The notes under the pieces were generated by a model, which had not been told where the DNA came from, made no database searches, and saw nothing but the letters and a program-made list of their open reading frames with translations. A stretch of DNA of 64,000 nucleotides from Methylocystis heyeri (lineage in GTDB: Bacteria; Pseudomonadota; Alphaproteobacteria; Rhizobiales; Beijerinckiaceae), in NCBI RefSeq assembly GCF_004802635.2, contig NZ_CP046052.1:4114501-4178500 (forward strand). The letters run 5' to 3'. Shown in pieces: positions 17,838 to 32,382 of this stretch (its first letter is position 1; each line of letters begins with the position of its first letter). Both the position numbers and the translations under genes were made by a program.

Positions 17838-19781
17838 ATGCGTTTTACACCTTCCTTCCTGGACGAAATTCGGGCGCGGGTTCCCGTCTCGGAAGTGGTG
17901 CGTCAAAAGGTCAAGCTCAGGAAAGAGGGACGCGAGTGGCGGGGTCTCTCGCCCTTCAACGCCGAGAAGACGCCCTCCTTCTACGTCAATGATCAAAAGG
18001 GTTTCTTCCATGATTTCTCTTCGGGCAAGCATGGAGACGCCATCGCCTTCCTGATGGAGACCGAGGGGATTTCCTTTCCCGAGGCCGTCGAGCGCCTCGC
18101 CGCCATGGCCGGCCTTCCGCTGCCGGTGGAGAGCCCGGAGCAGCGCGAGAGCGAGCGCAAACGGGCCTCCCTGACCGAGGTCATGGAATGGGCGGCCGAT
18201 TATTTCAGGAAGCAGCTCAAGGAGCCCAAGGGGCGCGAGGCCAGGGACTATCTCGATCGCCGCAAGATTTCAGGGAAGATGCAGGCGCTTTTCGGCATCG
18301 GCTATGCGCCTCCGGATCGTCACGGGCTGCGTGACGCTCTCGCCGCCAGGGGCGCCAGCGTCGAACAGATGATCGAGGGCGGGTTGTTGATCCATGGCGA
18401 GGATATCGCCGTGCCCTATGACCGTTTTCGCAACCGGGTGATGTTCCCGATCCAGGATCGCGCCGGCAAGGTCATCGCCTTCGGCGGCCGGGCGCTGGAG
18501 AAGGAGGCCCAGGCGAAATATCTGAACTCGCCGGAAACGCCTCTCTTCCATAAGGGCGAGACGCTCTACAATCTGCACAACGCCCGCAAGGCGGCGCATG
18601 ATGCGGGAGCCGTCATCGCGGTCGAGGGCTATGTCGACGTCATCGCCATGACCGAGGCGGGCTTTCCCCAGACGGTCGCGCCGCTCGGCACCGCGCTCAC
18701 GGCGGAACAATGCGCGCTGCTCTGGCGCATGGCCGAGGAGCCCATTCTCTGTTTCGACGGCGACAAGGCCGGGCTCAAGGCGGCCTACCGCGCCGTCGAC
18801 ACGGCTTTGCCTCATATCGCGCCCGGCAAGACGCTGCGCTTTGTCTTGCTGCCCGACGGGCAGGACCCCGACGAGCTGCTGCGCGCCCATGGCCCGGAAG
18901 CCCTGGCGGGCGCCTTGAGAGCGCCCTTGCCGCTGGTCGAACTGCTGTGGCGGCGTGAAATCGAGGGCCGCACCCTCGATACGCCGGAGCGGCGCGCGGC
19001 GCTGGAACGGCGCTTTCAGGAACTAACCAGCCAGATCGCCGACCAGACGCTGCGGCGTTACTATGGGCGGGAGCTTTCCGACCGGCTTTTTCATTTGCTG
19101 CGCGCCGCCGGCGCAGCGAACCGTCGCCCCCGAGCGCCGGAAGCTCGCCAGAATTTTCGAGCCAATCGCGGCGGAAGCGCTTTCCAGGGGCGGGACGGCG
19201 GCGTGTCCGGCCCGGTGCAGATCGGCGCGTCGCTGGCGAATTCTCCCCTTTTCAAGGGCGTAAGGCCGGAGGTTTCGCCACGCGAATGCCTGATTCTGCT
19301 TATTTTGATCAATCACCCGGAGCTCCTCGCCGATCACATCGAAGATCTCGCGTCTCTGGAGCTGGAATCGCCGGAGGCGAATGAACTGCGCGACCTGATG
19401 GCGCGTTGCGTCTCCAGTCCGGCCTTCGGAGAGGAGGGAACGGGAGGCGACATCGCCGAAGCCATTGCGGAAGCGGGGCTCGAACCTTTTCTCGCCCGCT
19501 TGAGGCGCATGGAGGCTCACGCCAATCTCTGGAGCGTCCAGCCGGAGGCGGCGAGCGCCGACGCCGAGGTCACTTTGCGGCAAGTTTTAAGCTTGCATCG
19601 CAGGGTTTGGGCGTTAAATAGGGAATTGCGCGGCATAATGGGGCGCCTTGCGGAAAATCCCACCGAAGAGGAAGCCGCGAGGCTGGCGGAGATCCAGACC
19701 GAATTATCGACGCTCGACGGAACCGAAGCCGCCCTGGAAGGGTTTGGAACCATGTCCGGTCGCGCCGGCCGTATTCTTTAG
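17838..19781 (+). CDS. dnaG: DNA primase
   Basis: A 647-residue replication primase. The N-terminal CHC2-type domain, the TOPRIM domain (with VEGYVDVIAM, and FDGDKAG near residue 312) and the C-terminal helicase-binding region are all present. The usual zinc ligands are absent: where most primases have CPFHxEKTPSF and HCFGC, this has SPFNAEKTPSF and HDFSSG. Related Rhizobiales primases share this change. It lies upstream of rpoD on the same strand, the common dnaG-rpoD order. Confidence 0.95.
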   Translation: MRFTPSFLDEIRARVPVSEVVRQKVKLRKEGREWRGLSPFNAEKTPSFYVNDQKGFFHDFSSGKHGDAIAFLMETEGISFPEAVERLAAMAGLPLPVESPEQRESERKRASLTEVMEWAADYFRKQLKEPKGREARDYLDRRKISGKMQALFGIGYAPPDRHGLRDALAARGASVEQMIEGGLLIHGEDIAVPYDRFRNRVMFPIQDRAGKVIAFGGRALEKEAQAKYLNSPETPLFHKGETLYNLHNARKAAHDAGAVIAVEGYVDVIAMTEAGFPQTVAPLGTALTAEQCALLWRMAEEPILCFDGDKAGLKAAYRAVDTALPHIAPGKTLRFVLLPDGQDPDELLRAHGPEALAGALRAPLPLVELLWRREIEGRTLDTPERRAALERRFQELTSQIADQTLRRYYGRELSDRLFHLLRAAGAANRRPRAPEARQNFRANRGGSAFQGRDGGVSGPVQIGASLANSPLFKGVRPEVSPRECLILLILINHPELLADHIEDLASLELESPEANELRDLMARCVSSPAFGEEGTGGDIAEAIAEAGLEPFLARLRRMEAHANLWSVQPEAASADAEVTLRQVLSLHRRVWALNRELRGIMGRLAENPTEEEAARLAEIQTELSTLDGTEAALEGFGTMSGRAGRIL

Positions 19782-19910
19782 CGGGTGTGCGAGGCTATGG
19801 TTAAGTTCGCTTTAAGCGGGGCCAGCCAGTGTCTTACAACATGATTCGTCCGCTTAGTTGAACCACAGCGGGTCGATGAGCTCAATAGGGCTCATCCCCA
19901 ATCGAATTTG

Positions 19911-19942
19911 GGCCGCCCTTGACGAGGCTTCGTCGGGCGGCC
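19911..19942 (+). other. Strong stem-loop between dnaG and rpoD
   Basis: GGCCGCCC and GGGCGGCC flank an inner stem GACGA/TCGTC, giving a compact hairpin 75 bases before rpoD. There is no long T run, so it may be a weak terminator for dnaG, an RNA-processing site or part of the rpoD leader. The rest of the 235-base gap holds no recognisable gene. Confidence 0.4.
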
Positions 19943-20016
19943 TTGTCAGGAATGCCGTCCGTGGCGGCCGCGCAAGATGCGGCGCTTCCATCCGCGGACA
20001 GTTTCGGAGCGAGTGA

Positions 20017-22020
20017 ATGGCCAAGAAAGACGAGGAAAAGGTCGAAGGGGAAGGGGCCGTCGCCACGGAAACGATGGACGGACCGCTGCTCGACCTGAAT
20101 GACGCCGCCGTCAAGCGGATGATCAAACTCGCCAAAAAGCGCGGCTTCGTCACCAATGGCGAGCTCAACACGGTGCTGCCGTCGGAAGAATTTTCTTCGG
20201 ACCAGATCGAGGACGTCATTTCCATGCTTTCGGAAATGGGCATCACCGTCACCGAGGGCGACGAATCCGACGACGCCGAGGAGGAGCAGGCCGCCGAAGA
20301 GGAAGAATCCGAAGGCGGCGACATCGTCGAGGCCTCGCGCTCGACCGCGGTCGCGACGCGCACCGCCGAGCCGACCGATCGCACCGACGATCCCGTCCGT
20401 ATGTATCTGCGGGAAATGGGTTCGGTCGAGCTGCTGTCGCGCGAGGGCGAAATCGCCATCGCCAAGCGCATAGAGGCGGGCAGGGAGGCGATGATCGCCG
20501 GGCTTTGCGAAAGCCCGCTCACCTTCCAGGCCATCATCATCTGGCGTGAGGAGCTCGAGGCGGGCAAGGTTCTGCTTCGCGACATCATCGACCTCGAGGC
20601 CACCTACGCCGGACCGGACGGCAAATCCGCAGGCAAATCCCCGGCCGAGGGACTTGCGCCCGCTACGGCGCCGCGCACGCCTCCGGCCGGCCTCTCCGAC
20701 GAGGCCCCGGTCGTCGAGGAAACCTTCGAGGAAGAAGACGATCTCGAAAATTCGGTATCGCTCTCCGCGATGGAAGCCGAGCTGAAGCCGAAGGTGCTGG
20801 AAACCTTTGCGCGGATCGCCGACGCCTATAAGAAGCTGCGCCGCCTGCAGGACCAGAATGTCGAGAACCGCCTCAAGAACGAGACGCTGACCCCGGCGCA
20901 GGACCGCAAATACAAGGCGCTCAAGAAGGACATCGTAGCGGACGTCAAATCTCTCTCGCTCAACCAGAATCGCATCGAGGCGCTGGTCGAGCAGCTCTAC
21001 GACATCAACAAGCGGCTGATCGGCTTCGAGACCAAGCTTCTCCGCCTTGCGGATTCGCATGGAGTCGCTCGCGACGAATTTTTTGAAAAGTTCCACGGCT
21101 CCGAGCTCGACCCCAAATGGATCGCCCGGGTGGCGAAACTCGGCTCGCGCGGCTGGAAGGATTTCGTCGCCGAGGAAAAAGACCGCATCAAGGATCTTCG
21201 CGCCGATATCCATGCGCTCGCGACCGAGACCGGGCTCGAGATCTCCGAGTTCCGCAAGATCGTGCACATGGTCCAGAAGGGCGAGCGCGAGGCGCGCCAG
21301 GCCAAGAAGGAAATGGTCGAGGCCAATCTGCGTCTCGTGATCTCGATCGCCAAAAAATATACCAATCGCGGGCTGCAGTTCCTGGATCTCATCCAGGAGG
21401 GCAATATCGGCCTGATGAAAGCGGTCGACAAATTCGAATATCGCCGCGGCTACAAATTTTCCACCTACGCTACATGGTGGATCAGGCAGGCGATCACCCG
21501 TTCGATCGCCGATCAGGCCCGCACCATCCGCATTCCGGTGCATATGATCGAGACGATCAACAAGATCGTCCGCACCTCGCGCCAGATGCTGCATGAGATC
21601 GGCCGCGAGCCGACCCCGGAAGAGCTGTCCGAAAAGCTCGCCATGCCGCTGGAAAAAGTCCGGAAAGTGCTCAAGATCGCCAAGGAGCCGATATCGCTCG
21701 AGACGCCGATCGGCGACGAAGAGGATTCGCATCTTGGTGATTTCATCGAAGACAAGAACGCGGTTCTGCCGATCGAAGCGGCGATCCAGTCGAACCTTCG
21801 CGAGACGACGACGCGCGTTCTGGCTTCCTTGACGCCGCGTGAGGAGCGCGTGCTGCGCATGCGCTTCGGCATCGGCATGAACACCGACCACACGCTGGAG
21901 GAAGTCGGCCAGCAGTTCTCGGTGACGCGCGAACGCATCCGCCAGATCGAAGCGAAGGCGCTGCGCAAGCTCAAGCATCCGAGCCGCAGCCGCAAGCTGC
22001 GGAGCTTCCTCGATAACTGA
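20017..22020 (+). CDS. rpoD: Primary RNA polymerase sigma factor (sigma-70)
   Basis: A 667-residue housekeeping sigma factor. Region 1.1 is at the N-terminus, followed by an acidic stretch, region 1.2 ([21 protein letters not shown]), a non-conserved insert, region 2 with [12 protein letters not shown] and [13 protein letters not shown], region 3, and the region 4 helix-turn-helix ([17 protein letters not shown]). Length and order match alphaproteobacterial RpoD. A T-tailed hairpin follows directly. Confidence 0.98.
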   Translation: MAKKDEEKVEGEGAVATETMDGPLLDLNDAAVKRMIKLAKKRGFVTNGELNTVLPSEEFSSDQIEDVISMLSEMGITVTEGDESDDAEEEQAAEEEESEGGDIVEASRSTAVATRTAEPTDRTDDPVRMYLREMGSVELLSREGEIAIAKRIEAGREAMIAGLCESPLTFQAIIIWREELEAGKVLLRDIIDLEATYAGPDGKSAGKSPAEGLAPATAPRTPPAGLSDEAPVVEETFEEEDDLENSVSLSAMEAELKPKVLETFARIADAYKKLRRLQDQNVENRLKNETLTPAQDRKYKALKKDIVADVKSLSLNQNRIEALVEQLYDINKRLIGFETKLLRLADSHGVARDEFFEKFHGSELDPKWIARVAKLGSRGWKDFVAEEKDRIKDLRADIHALATETGLEISEFRKIVHMVQKGEREARQAKKEMVEANLRLVISIAKKYTNRGLQFLDLIQEGNIGLMKAVDKFEYRRGYKFSTYATWWIRQAITRSIADQARTIRIPVHMIETINKIVRTSRQMLHEIGREPTPEELSEKLAMPLEKVRKVLKIAKEPISLETPIGDEEDSHLGDFIEDKNAVLPIEAAIQSNLRETTTRVLASLTPREERVLRMRFGIGMNTDHTLEEVGQQFSVTRERIRQIEAKALRKLKHPSRSRKLRSFLDN

Positions 22021-22034
22021 GGGCAAAAAAGCCG

Positions 22035-22064
22035 GCCCGTCCCAGATAGGGGCGGGCTTTTTTT
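22035..22064 (+). terminator. Rho-independent terminator of rpoD
   Basis: Fifteen bases after the rpoD stop, GCCCGTCCC pairs with GGGGCGGGC around a short AGATA loop and is followed by seven T residues. Confidence 0.9.
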
Positions 22065-22111
22065 GCGCTTTGAAGCTGATCGTGCTCGCCGCTTCGGAGA
22101 CGCAGCGCATA

Positions 22112-22142
22112 AAAAAACGCGCCCTTTCGGGGCGCGTTTTTT
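22112..22142 (-). terminator. Rho-independent terminator of the atp operon
   Basis: A hairpin with ACGCGCCC/GGGGCGCGT arms and A/T tails on both sides lies 20 bases after the atpC stop on the minus strand. Its symmetry means it could also stop read-through from rpoD. Confidence 0.88.
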
Positions 22143-22162
22143 CGTTCGTTTGTCTTTTGGGG

Positions 22163-22561
22163 TCAGACGCCGACGGCCGCGCGCAGCTCCTGGAGCTGGG
22201 TCAGCTTGTCGTTGGCGGCGATCTTCGCCTCGTCGGTCTTGGCGTCCGCAAAATCCTCGCGGGCGTTCTTGATGTCGGCGTCGAGCGCAGCGACATCGAG
22301 GTCCGCCACTGAGACGGCCGTTTCGGCGAGGATCGTGAAGCCGCTCGCGCCGACATCGGCGAAGCCGCCGCGCACGAAAAGCTTTTCCGTCTTGCCGGCT
22401 CCGCTGATCACGACCACGCCGGGCCGCAACGTGGTCATCAAAGGCGCGTGGTCTTTGAGCACTGTGAACTGCCCGTCCGCGCCAGGCGCCACAACGGACT
22501 CGACCGCTCCCGAAAACAGAAGTTTCTCAGGAGAGACGAGTTCAAAGTGAAATTCAGCCAT
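22163..22561 (-). CDS. atpC: F1 ATP synthase epsilon subunit
   Basis: A 132-residue epsilon subunit. The N-terminal beta-sandwich begins [15 protein letters not shown] and contains [11 protein letters not shown]; a short helical C-terminal domain follows ([15 protein letters not shown]). It couples rotation of gamma to the c-ring and can inhibit hydrolysis. Last gene of atpHAGDC, separated from atpD by 170 bases that contain a repeat. Confidence 0.95.
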   Translation of the reverse strand: MAEFHFELVSPEKLLFSGAVESVVAPGADGQFTVLKDHAPLMTTLRPGVVVISGAGKTEKLFVRGGFADVGASGFTILAETAVSVADLDVAALDADIKNAREDFADAKTDEAKIAANDKLTQLQELRAAVGV

Positions 22562-22620
22562 GTCTGTCTCCGACAGCGCAGTTCAAACGCTTCGGCCTGC
22601 GATGAGGCGAGGCCGAAGCC

Positions 22621-22719
22621 AGAGTGTTTTCGAGCAAAGCCGATGTCGCTTCGCGTGAAGAAAACACGATTAAACGAAGAATCCTGTGTGTCTTTCCGGC
22701 TCGATCCGAACCGGAAAGA
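22621..22719. repeat. Palindromic repeat (family B) inside the atp operon
   Basis: Between atpD and atpC. The first part, AGAGTGTTTTCGAGC to GAAAACACGA (22621-22670), closely matches a copy inside gluQ (39025-39087). The second part, TCTTTCCGG to CCGGAAAGA (22691-22719), is a separate imperfect palindrome. Both would form hairpins in the atp transcript. Confidence 0.7.
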
Positions 22720-22731
22720 CCGTGAGCGGTT

Positions 22732-25073
<2,342 letters not shown>

Positions 25074-25196
25074 GGCGTAGCTTCTTGCTCAGGTTCTCTC
25101 GGCTTGGACAGCGCGAGACTTCGGGAAACGCTCGCGACTGGAGGCCGCGAGACTTTTTGAAGCGGGTCGCGCCGCGCTTTGCGCGGCGCAGGCCGA

Positions 25197-26728
<1,532 letters not shown>

Positions 26729-26729
<1 letters not shown>

Positions 26730-27292
26730 CAGCCGACCTCTTTCATGCGTGTGCGAATTGCGTTGAGCTTGGTCTTGACCGAGGCGTCGACCATGCGCGA
26801 ACCGAGTTTGACGATGATGCCGCCGACGATGGACGGGTCCGTCTTGACGTTGAGATTGATTGTCTTGCCGCCGGTGGCGGCGGAGAGAGCCTGCCGCAGC
26901 GAGCTCTCGTGGTCGGGCCGCAGCGGCGCGGCGACGATCGCTTCGGCGCTGACGAGCCCCTTGGCTTTTTCGTCGAGGCGCTGAAAGGCGGCGATGATGT
27001 CGGGAAGCGCGAAGAGCCGGCGCTTCGTCGCCACGAGGCGGATGAAATTGGCGGCGACGCCGCCGATCTCGGCGGCTCTCAGCACGGCGTCGAGCGCCTT
27101 GACCTGCTCTGCGGCCGTGAAAACCGGGCTCGCGACGAGACGCCTCAGATCGGCGCTCTCGCCCAGCAGGCGCTGAAACGCCGCGAGCGAGCGAGAGACC
27201 TCTTCGGTCGCGCGCTGTTCGGACGCCAGTTCGTAGAGGGCGAATGCGTAGCGGCCTGCTACGCCGGAAAGGTCGACTCCGTCTTGAGCCAC
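26729..27292 (-). CDS. atpH: F1 ATP synthase delta subunit
   Basis: A 187-residue stator subunit that joins F1 to F0. Features are [14 protein letters not shown] at the N-terminus, [17 protein letters not shown] in the middle and [18 protein letters not shown] near the end. The GTG at 27292 ([10 protein letters not shown]) gives the family length; upstream in-frame codons would add about 100 unrelated residues. First gene of the F1 operon. F0 genes are elsewhere, as normal in alphaproteobacteria. Confidence 0.95.
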
Positions 27293-27642
27293 GATGCTTT
27301 GCTCTCGGATCGGCGTCGCTCGGCCGCTCCTCGCCAGGCCGCGGAAATGCGGCTTTGACGCGTCGTGGAGGGTTGGGCGACGGTGAGGTCGGGATGCGGA
27401 ACAAAGGCTGCAACGCCTTCGCTCCAATTGGGGGCGTCCCGTAACACAGGCCATTTTTTGGCGCAACCCCGTCCTCGTCTTCCGGGTGTAGGCCAACGGC
27501 GTCGCACTATGCCGGTAAGGCAATAGAAAGCCCCGGAAATCCAGTGGTTCGCGCGCGGATTCTGTTGCGCCGCGGCCAAGGAGCTGCAAAATGTTTTATT
27601 TATAGGCAGGGCCCTGGCGGGCGCGATCGAAAAAGGTGGCTC
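27293..27642. other. Divergent intergenic region atpH / mtnP
   Basis: This 350-base gap separates the minus-strand atp operon from plus-strand mtnP and must hold both promoters. The segment 27440-27600 is relatively AT-rich towards its end (ATGTTTTATTTATAGG). I see no gene and no clear riboswitch or terminator. Confidence 0.5.
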
Positions 27643-28533
27643 ATGGCGGCGATTGTGGGAATTATCGGAGGGTCCGGAGTGTACGACCTTCCCGGGCTCG
27701 AAAATGTGAGCGAACGGCGGGTGGAGACTCCCTGGGGGGCGCCCTCGGACGCTTTGCGCTTCGGCGAGATCGCAGGGACCAAAGCGGTCTTCCTGCCCCG
27801 TCACGGGCGGGGGCATGCGCTGTCTCCCTCGGGGATAAACTACCGCGCCAACATCGATGCGCTGAAACGCGCGGGAGTGACGGACATCGTCTCGATCTCC
27901 GCCTGCGGTTCGTTCAAATCCGAGCTTTATCCCGGCCTTTTCGTGCTGGTGGACCAGTTCGTCGACCGCACCTTCGGTCGTCAGTCGTCTTTCTTCGGCA
28001 ACGGCTGCGTCGCTCACGTTTCGCTTGCGCATCCCGTGGCGCCGAGGCTCTCGGCGCGGGTGCTCGAAGCCGCCGAAAAAGAAAACATCCCCTGCGTGGC
28101 GGGGGGGACCTATGTTTGCATGGAAGGGCCGCAGTTTTCCTCCTACGCCGAGTCGCTGACCTACAAGGCGGCCGGCTACGACGTCATCGGCATGACCGCG
28201 CTGCCGGAGGCCAAGCTCGCGCGGGAGGCGGAGATCTCCTACGCCACGGTGGCGATGGTGACGGATTTCGACTGCTGGCATCCCGAGCACGACAACGTCG
28301 ACGTCGCCGCCGTGATCGCGGTGGTGCGCAAGAACGCGGAAGCCGCGAGCCGGCTGCTCTCCCGCCTGCTGCGGGATTTCCCCAAGGAGCACGAGCCCTG
28401 TCCGGTGGGTTCTGACCGCGCGCTCGACAACGCCATTCTCACCGCGCCGGAGGCCCGCGATCCCGAGCTGCTGAAAAAGCTCGACGCGGTGATGGCGGGC
28501 TTCAACGTGCGGCAGGGCCTTCCGAACCGTTGA
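27643..28533 (+). CDS. mtnP: S-methyl-5'-thioadenosine phosphorylase
   Basis: A 296-residue PNP-superfamily enzyme that splits methylthioadenosine into adenine and methylthioribose-1-phosphate. The N-terminal phosphate site [17 protein letters not shown], and [13 protein letters not shown] are family signatures, as is the late MTDFDCWH segment. The next gene, apt, recycles the released adenine, so the two form a salvage unit. Confidence 0.94.
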   Translation: MAAIVGIIGGSGVYDLPGLENVSERRVETPWGAPSDALRFGEIAGTKAVFLPRHGRGHALSPSGINYRANIDALKRAGVTDIVSISACGSFKSELYPGLFVLVDQFVDRTFGRQSSFFGNGCVAHVSLAHPVAPRLSARVLEAAEKENIPCVAGGTYVCMEGPQFSSYAESLTYKAAGYDVIGMTALPEAKLAREAEISYATVAMVTDFDCWHPEHDNVDVAAVIAVVRKNAEAASRLLSRLLRDFPKEHEPCPVGSDRALDNAILTAPEARDPELLKKLDAVMAGFNVRQGLPNR

Positions 28534-28610
28534 TTCGGCGCGCGCAAGATTCCGTTCCGGAGGAAAGCGCGCTAAGAAGCGGAAACAGTTTTTTGGGAGG
28601 TATTCCGTTC

Positions 28611-29138
28611 ATGTCCCTCGCCGCCGCCATCCGCACGATTCCCGACTATCCGAAAAAGGGCATACTTTTCCGCGACATCACCACGCTGCTCGGGGACGCC
28701 AAAGCGTTCCGCCGCGCCGTGGACGAGCTGGTTCAGCCCTGGTCGGGATCGAAAATGGACAAGGTCGCGGGAATGGAGGCGAGGGGCTTCATATTGGGCG
28801 GCGCGGTGGCGCATCAGCTTTCCGCCGGCTTCGTTCCGATCCGGAAAAAGGGTAAGCTCCCGTACAAGACGGTCGCCGTCGCCTATGAGCTCGAATATGG
28901 CGTCGACGAGATGGAGATGCACGAGGACGCCGTGACGAAGGGCGAGCGGGTCATTCTGGTGGATGATCTGATCGCGACCGGTGGCACCGCGCAGGGGGCG
29001 ATCCGGCTGCTCCAGAAACAGGGCGCCGAGGTGGTCGCGGCCTGTTTCGTGATCGATCTGCCAGATCTTGGCGGGGCTAGAAAAATCGAGGCCATGGGCG
29101 TTCCGGTCCGCAGCCTGATCGCTTTCGACGGGCACTGA
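28611..29138 (+). CDS. apt: Adenine phosphoribosyltransferase
   Basis: A 175-residue type I PRTase that converts adenine and PRPP to AMP. The PRPP motif is [14 protein letters not shown], and [18 protein letters not shown] at the N-terminus is the APT signature. ATG 28611 is preceded by GGGAGG. Located 77 bases after mtnP. Confidence 0.96.
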   Translation: MSLAAAIRTIPDYPKKGILFRDITTLLGDAKAFRRAVDELVQPWSGSKMDKVAGMEARGFILGGAVAHQLSAGFVPIRKKGKLPYKTVAVAYELEYGVDEMEMHEDAVTKGERVILVDDLIATGGTAQGAIRLLQKQGAEVVAACFVIDLPDLGGARKIEAMGVPVRSLIAFDGH

Positions 29139-29236
29139 AGCATGTTCCCAAAATGCGCAAAGCGGTTTTTGGAAAAGAACATGCTGATTCAATGGTCCTT
29201 GATGCGCGTTCGGATGGGTTCGGACCGAACGCGCTC
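29138..29236. repeat. Palindromic intergenic repeat, family A copy 2
   Basis: Begins at the apt stop codon and matches the copy at 3163-3262 block for block: GCATGTTCCCAAAA, AAGCGG, TTTTTGGAAAAGAACATGC, CAATG, then a GCGCGTTCGG/CCGAACGCGC inverted pair. It may form the 3' structure of the mtnP-apt transcript. Confidence 0.75.
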
Positions 29237-29362
29237 CAAGGCCGAGCGCCGCCAGCGCCTGCGTTTTTGTCCCACCCGGCGATTCTTGCCGTCCATCGCA
29301 CGTTCGCCTTAAAAGCGCTTTCTGGTCGGGTTTCCATTTTCAAGGATTTGGATCAATCGTGA

Positions 29363-30958
29363 ATGACCCCGGTGCGTAAAAAGGCGTTGCTCGCTGGTCT
29401 GGCTGCCGCGACCGTTCTCTCCGGCGGCTTCGTCATCCGTTTCCTGGCGGAGGCTCCGTCGCGCCCGGCGTTGCATCCTCAGAAGGCCCAGATCGCTGCG
29501 ACGACAAATCAGGCGCCGATTCGCTGGCGGGGCGGGGGCGGCCTGGCTGCGCCCTTCCTGCACGATCTGCGCAGCCATGCGGCGCATGAGCCGCAGCCGC
29601 GCCCTTCGGAAGAGGCCCCCGGGCCGAGCCTGACGCTGGCGGAGAACCCGGAGCCCCTGTCGGCCCAGCCCCTCGTCTCTCCCGCTCCCGAACCGCCTGC
29701 CGCGCAGCAACAACCTTCCGCGCCGGACGCGCCGCTGCCGCCCAGGCGTCCCGCGAACCTCGCCGACCTTTCGGTTCCGCTGCCGCCGCCGCGGCCAGTG
29801 GAGCTTTCGAGCCCGCTGGCGGCTCCCTCTGCGGAGGGGGGCGCTCCGGCGCCGCAGGCCAACGCGGCCGTCGCCGCGCCCGAAGCGCCCGCCGCCGTCG
29901 TCGCGGCGCCTGCGCCGCCGTCGCGGCCCCGCGATCTCGCCGCCTCGCTGGCGCTCGTGGTTCCCCAGATTCAGAACCCGGCGCTTCCCGTACTGCAGCA
30001 GGCGGCTCCGCCCCAGCAAGCCGCCCCGCTTCAGCAGGCGGCTCCGCCACAGGAAACACGGCCGCCGGCCCCCGCCGTCGCGGCGCCGCTCAGGATCGAT
30101 GCGCCGCTTCCTCCGGCGCGTCCGCGCTCGCTCGCTGCGCTCACTCCGGCCGAGCAGCCGGCGACCGAAAAAAATCCGGCGCCCGCGGTCCCGACGCCGC
30201 AGGCGCCCGCAGCGGCTTCCGCTCCGGCCCAGCAGGTCGCGGCGCTCTCCGAACCGGTGTTGCGCCCCGCGCCGGAAGGGAGCTTCAACCAGCCCGATCA
30301 GCCGCCGGCGCGCTTCAACATGGGCGCGCCGGTCTATATCCGGATCTTCAAGAAAGAGGGCGAGCTCGAGCTATGGCTCAAGCACAACGGGCGCTATGCG
30401 CTCTATCGGTCTTTTCCGATCTGCAAATGGTCCGGCCGCCTCGGCCCCAAGCTGAGGGAGGCCGATTACCAGTCGCCAGAGGGATTTTATTCGGTTTCGG
30501 CGCGCCAGCTGCACCCGCATTCGAATTATCACCGCGCCTTCAACGTCGGCTATCCCAACGCCTATGATCGCCAGAACGGCCGCACCGGCGGGCTGGTGAT
30601 GGTGCATGGCAACTGCAAGTCGGTGGGCTGTTTCGCCATGACCGACAAGGGCATCGAGGAAATCTACGGTTTTGTCGAGGCGGCGCTTGCGGGCGGTCAG
30701 CGCGAGGTGCCGATCCACATATTCCCGTTCCGCATGACCGAGGCCGCCATCGCCCGCGAGAGCAGCGAGGGCGGCTTCATGTCTTTCCTTGCGACCGAAC
30801 CCTCGGAAGGCGCCCGTTGGGCCGGCTTCTGGCGCAATCTGAAGGAAGGTTACGAAATCTTCCAGCAGACGGGCGAGCCGCCGACCGCCTATGCCTGCGG
30901 CGACCATTACAGCTTCGACGCCGCCGGCGCGTCCTGCAAACGTATCGCCGGCTGGTAG
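29363..30958 (+). CDS. L,D-transpeptidase (YafK/YkuD family) with long Pro/Ala linker
   Basis: A 531-residue envelope protein. An N-terminal membrane anchor (KKALLAGLAAATVLSGGFV) is followed by about 250 residues very rich in Pro, Ala and Gln, and then the YkuD domain (from about residue 315). The catalytic motif is HGNCKSVGCFAM, with the nucleophilic Cys after G. Such enzymes form or modify 3-3 cross-links or attach proteins to peptidoglycan, important in polar-growing Rhizobiales. The linker probably spans the periplasm so that the catalytic domain reaches the cell wall. Confidence 0.85.
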   Translation: MTPVRKKALLAGLAAATVLSGGFVIRFLAEAPSRPALHPQKAQIAATTNQAPIRWRGGGGLAAPFLHDLRSHAAHEPQPRPSEEAPGPSLTLAENPEPLSAQPLVSPAPEPPAAQQQPSAPDAPLPPRRPANLADLSVPLPPPRPVELSSPLAAPSAEGGAPAPQANAAVAAPEAPAAVVAAPAPPSRPRDLAASLALVVPQIQNPALPVLQQAAPPQQAAPLQQAAPPQETRPPAPAVAAPLRIDAPLPPARPRSLAALTPAEQPATEKNPAPAVPTPQAPAAASAPAQQVAALSEPVLRPAPEGSFNQPDQPPARFNMGAPVYIRIFKKEGELELWLKHNGRYALYRSFPICKWSGRLGPKLREADYQSPEGFYSVSARQLHPHSNYHRAFNVGYPNAYDRQNGRTGGLVMVHGNCKSVGCFAMTDKGIEEIYGFVEAALAGGQREVPIHIFPFRMTEAAIARESSEGGFMSFLATEPSEGARWAGFWRNLKEGYEIFQQTGEPPTAYACGDHYSFDAAGASCKRIAGW

Positions 30959-31000
30959 CGTGACGCCGGCCGGCGGATCGCCGGCCCGGCCGAGTTGCGA

Positions 31001-32110
31001 TTATTTCAGGATCTCGCGGAGTTCCTTGACGATGGCGTCGCCCATCTGGCTGGTGGACACGCTCGAAGCCGCCGAGCCCTTGATGTCGGCGGTGCGCAGG
31101 CCCTGCGCCAGCACTGCGGAAATGGCGGCGTCGATCGCGTCAGCCGCCGCGGGGAGGTCGAAGGAATAGCGCAGGGCCATGCCCAGCGAACCGATCATGG
31201 CGATCGGATTGGCGATTTCCTTGCCCGCGATGTCCGGCGCCGAGCCATGACAGGGCTCGTACATCGCCTTGCGCTTGCCGCTCGCGTCGGGGGCGCCGAG
31301 CGAGGCGGAAGGCAGCATGCCGAGCGAGCCGGTCAGCATGGAGGCGACGTCGGACAGGATGTCGCCGAAGAGATTGTCGGTGACGATGACGTCGAACTGC
31401 TTGGGCCAGCGCACCAGCTGCATGCCGAGCGCATCGGCGAGCATGTGGTCGAGCTGCACGTCGGAATATTCGCGCTTGTGCAGGGCCGTGATGACTTCGC
31501 GCCACAGCAGGCCGGATTTCATCACATTGGCCTTCTCGGAGGAGGTCACCCGGTTGCCGCGCTTGCGCGCCAACTCGAAGGCCACCCGACCGATGCGCTC
31601 GATCTCATAGGTCTCATAGACCTGCGTGTCGACGGCGCGCTTCTGGCCGTTGCCGAGATCGGTGATTTCCTTGGGCTCGCCGAAATAGACGCCGCCGGTG
31701 AGCTCGCGCACGATCATGATGTCGAGCCCTTTCACGAGGTCGGGCTTCAGCGAGGAAGCCTCGGCCAGGGCCGGGTAGCAGATCGCCGGGCGCAGATTTG
31801 CAAACAGCGCGAGATCCTTGCGCAGGCGGAGCAGGCCGGCTTCGGGCCGCACGTCATAGGGGACGCCGTCCCATTTCGGCCCGCCGACGGCGGCGAGCAG
31901 CACGGCGTCCGCCTCCTGCGCGAGCTTCATGTCCTCTTCGCTGATCGCGACGCCGTGGGCGTCATAGGCCGCGCCGCCGACGAGCCCCGTCTCGGTCTCG
32001 AAACTCGCGACGCCCGCTTCGCCCAGAAAATCGAGGATCTTTTCGGCTTCCGCCGTGATTTCGGGACCGATTCCGTCGCCGGGCAAGAGCAGGAGCTTGT
32101 AGACAGCCAT
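31001..32110 (-). CDS. leuB: 3-isopropylmalate dehydrogenase
   Basis: A 369-residue decarboxylating dehydrogenase of leucine synthesis. It starts [16 protein letters not shown] and contains TGGVYFGEP, the substrate Arg region, and [14 protein letters not shown], plus [18 protein letters not shown] near the end. Complete and single; the 272-base upstream gap separates it from a divergent small gene. Confidence 0.96.
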   Translation of the reverse strand: MAVYKLLLLPGDGIGPEITAEAEKILDFLGEAGVASFETETGLVGGAAYDAHGVAISEEDMKLAQEADAVLLAAVGGPKWDGVPYDVRPEAGLLRLRKDLALFANLRPAICYPALAEASSLKPDLVKGLDIMIVRELTGGVYFGEPKEITDLGNGQKRAVDTQVYETYEIERIGRVAFELARKRGNRVTSSEKANVMKSGLLWREVITALHKREYSDVQLDHMLADALGMQLVRWPKQFDVIVTDNLFGDILSDVASMLTGSLGMLPSASLGAPDASGKRKAMYEPCHGSAPDIAGKEIANPIAMIGSLGMALRYSFDLPAAADAIDAAISAVLAQGLRTADIKGSAASSVSTSQMGDAIVKELREILK

Positions 32111-32382
32111 GATTCCTCTCGTTCTTTTGCGTTATGCTGGTCTTTCCGCCTGGCGTTCCGGGCGCGTCGCCGCGTCAATAAGGCGCGTCCGCCGCCGACG
32201 CAACCTCGGGGCGAAGCGTCGACGCGGCCGATGCGACAATTGGTCCGTTATTGCGGCCTTGCGATTGACCGGTGAGCCGTGCAGCTTTCAAACTGCAGCA
32301 AAAGGCGGGAGACAACCATCCGGCGGCGAGTTTCGACGCCGGCAAGGCAAAGAGCCGTTGCGCAAATGCAGGAGACGCACTG

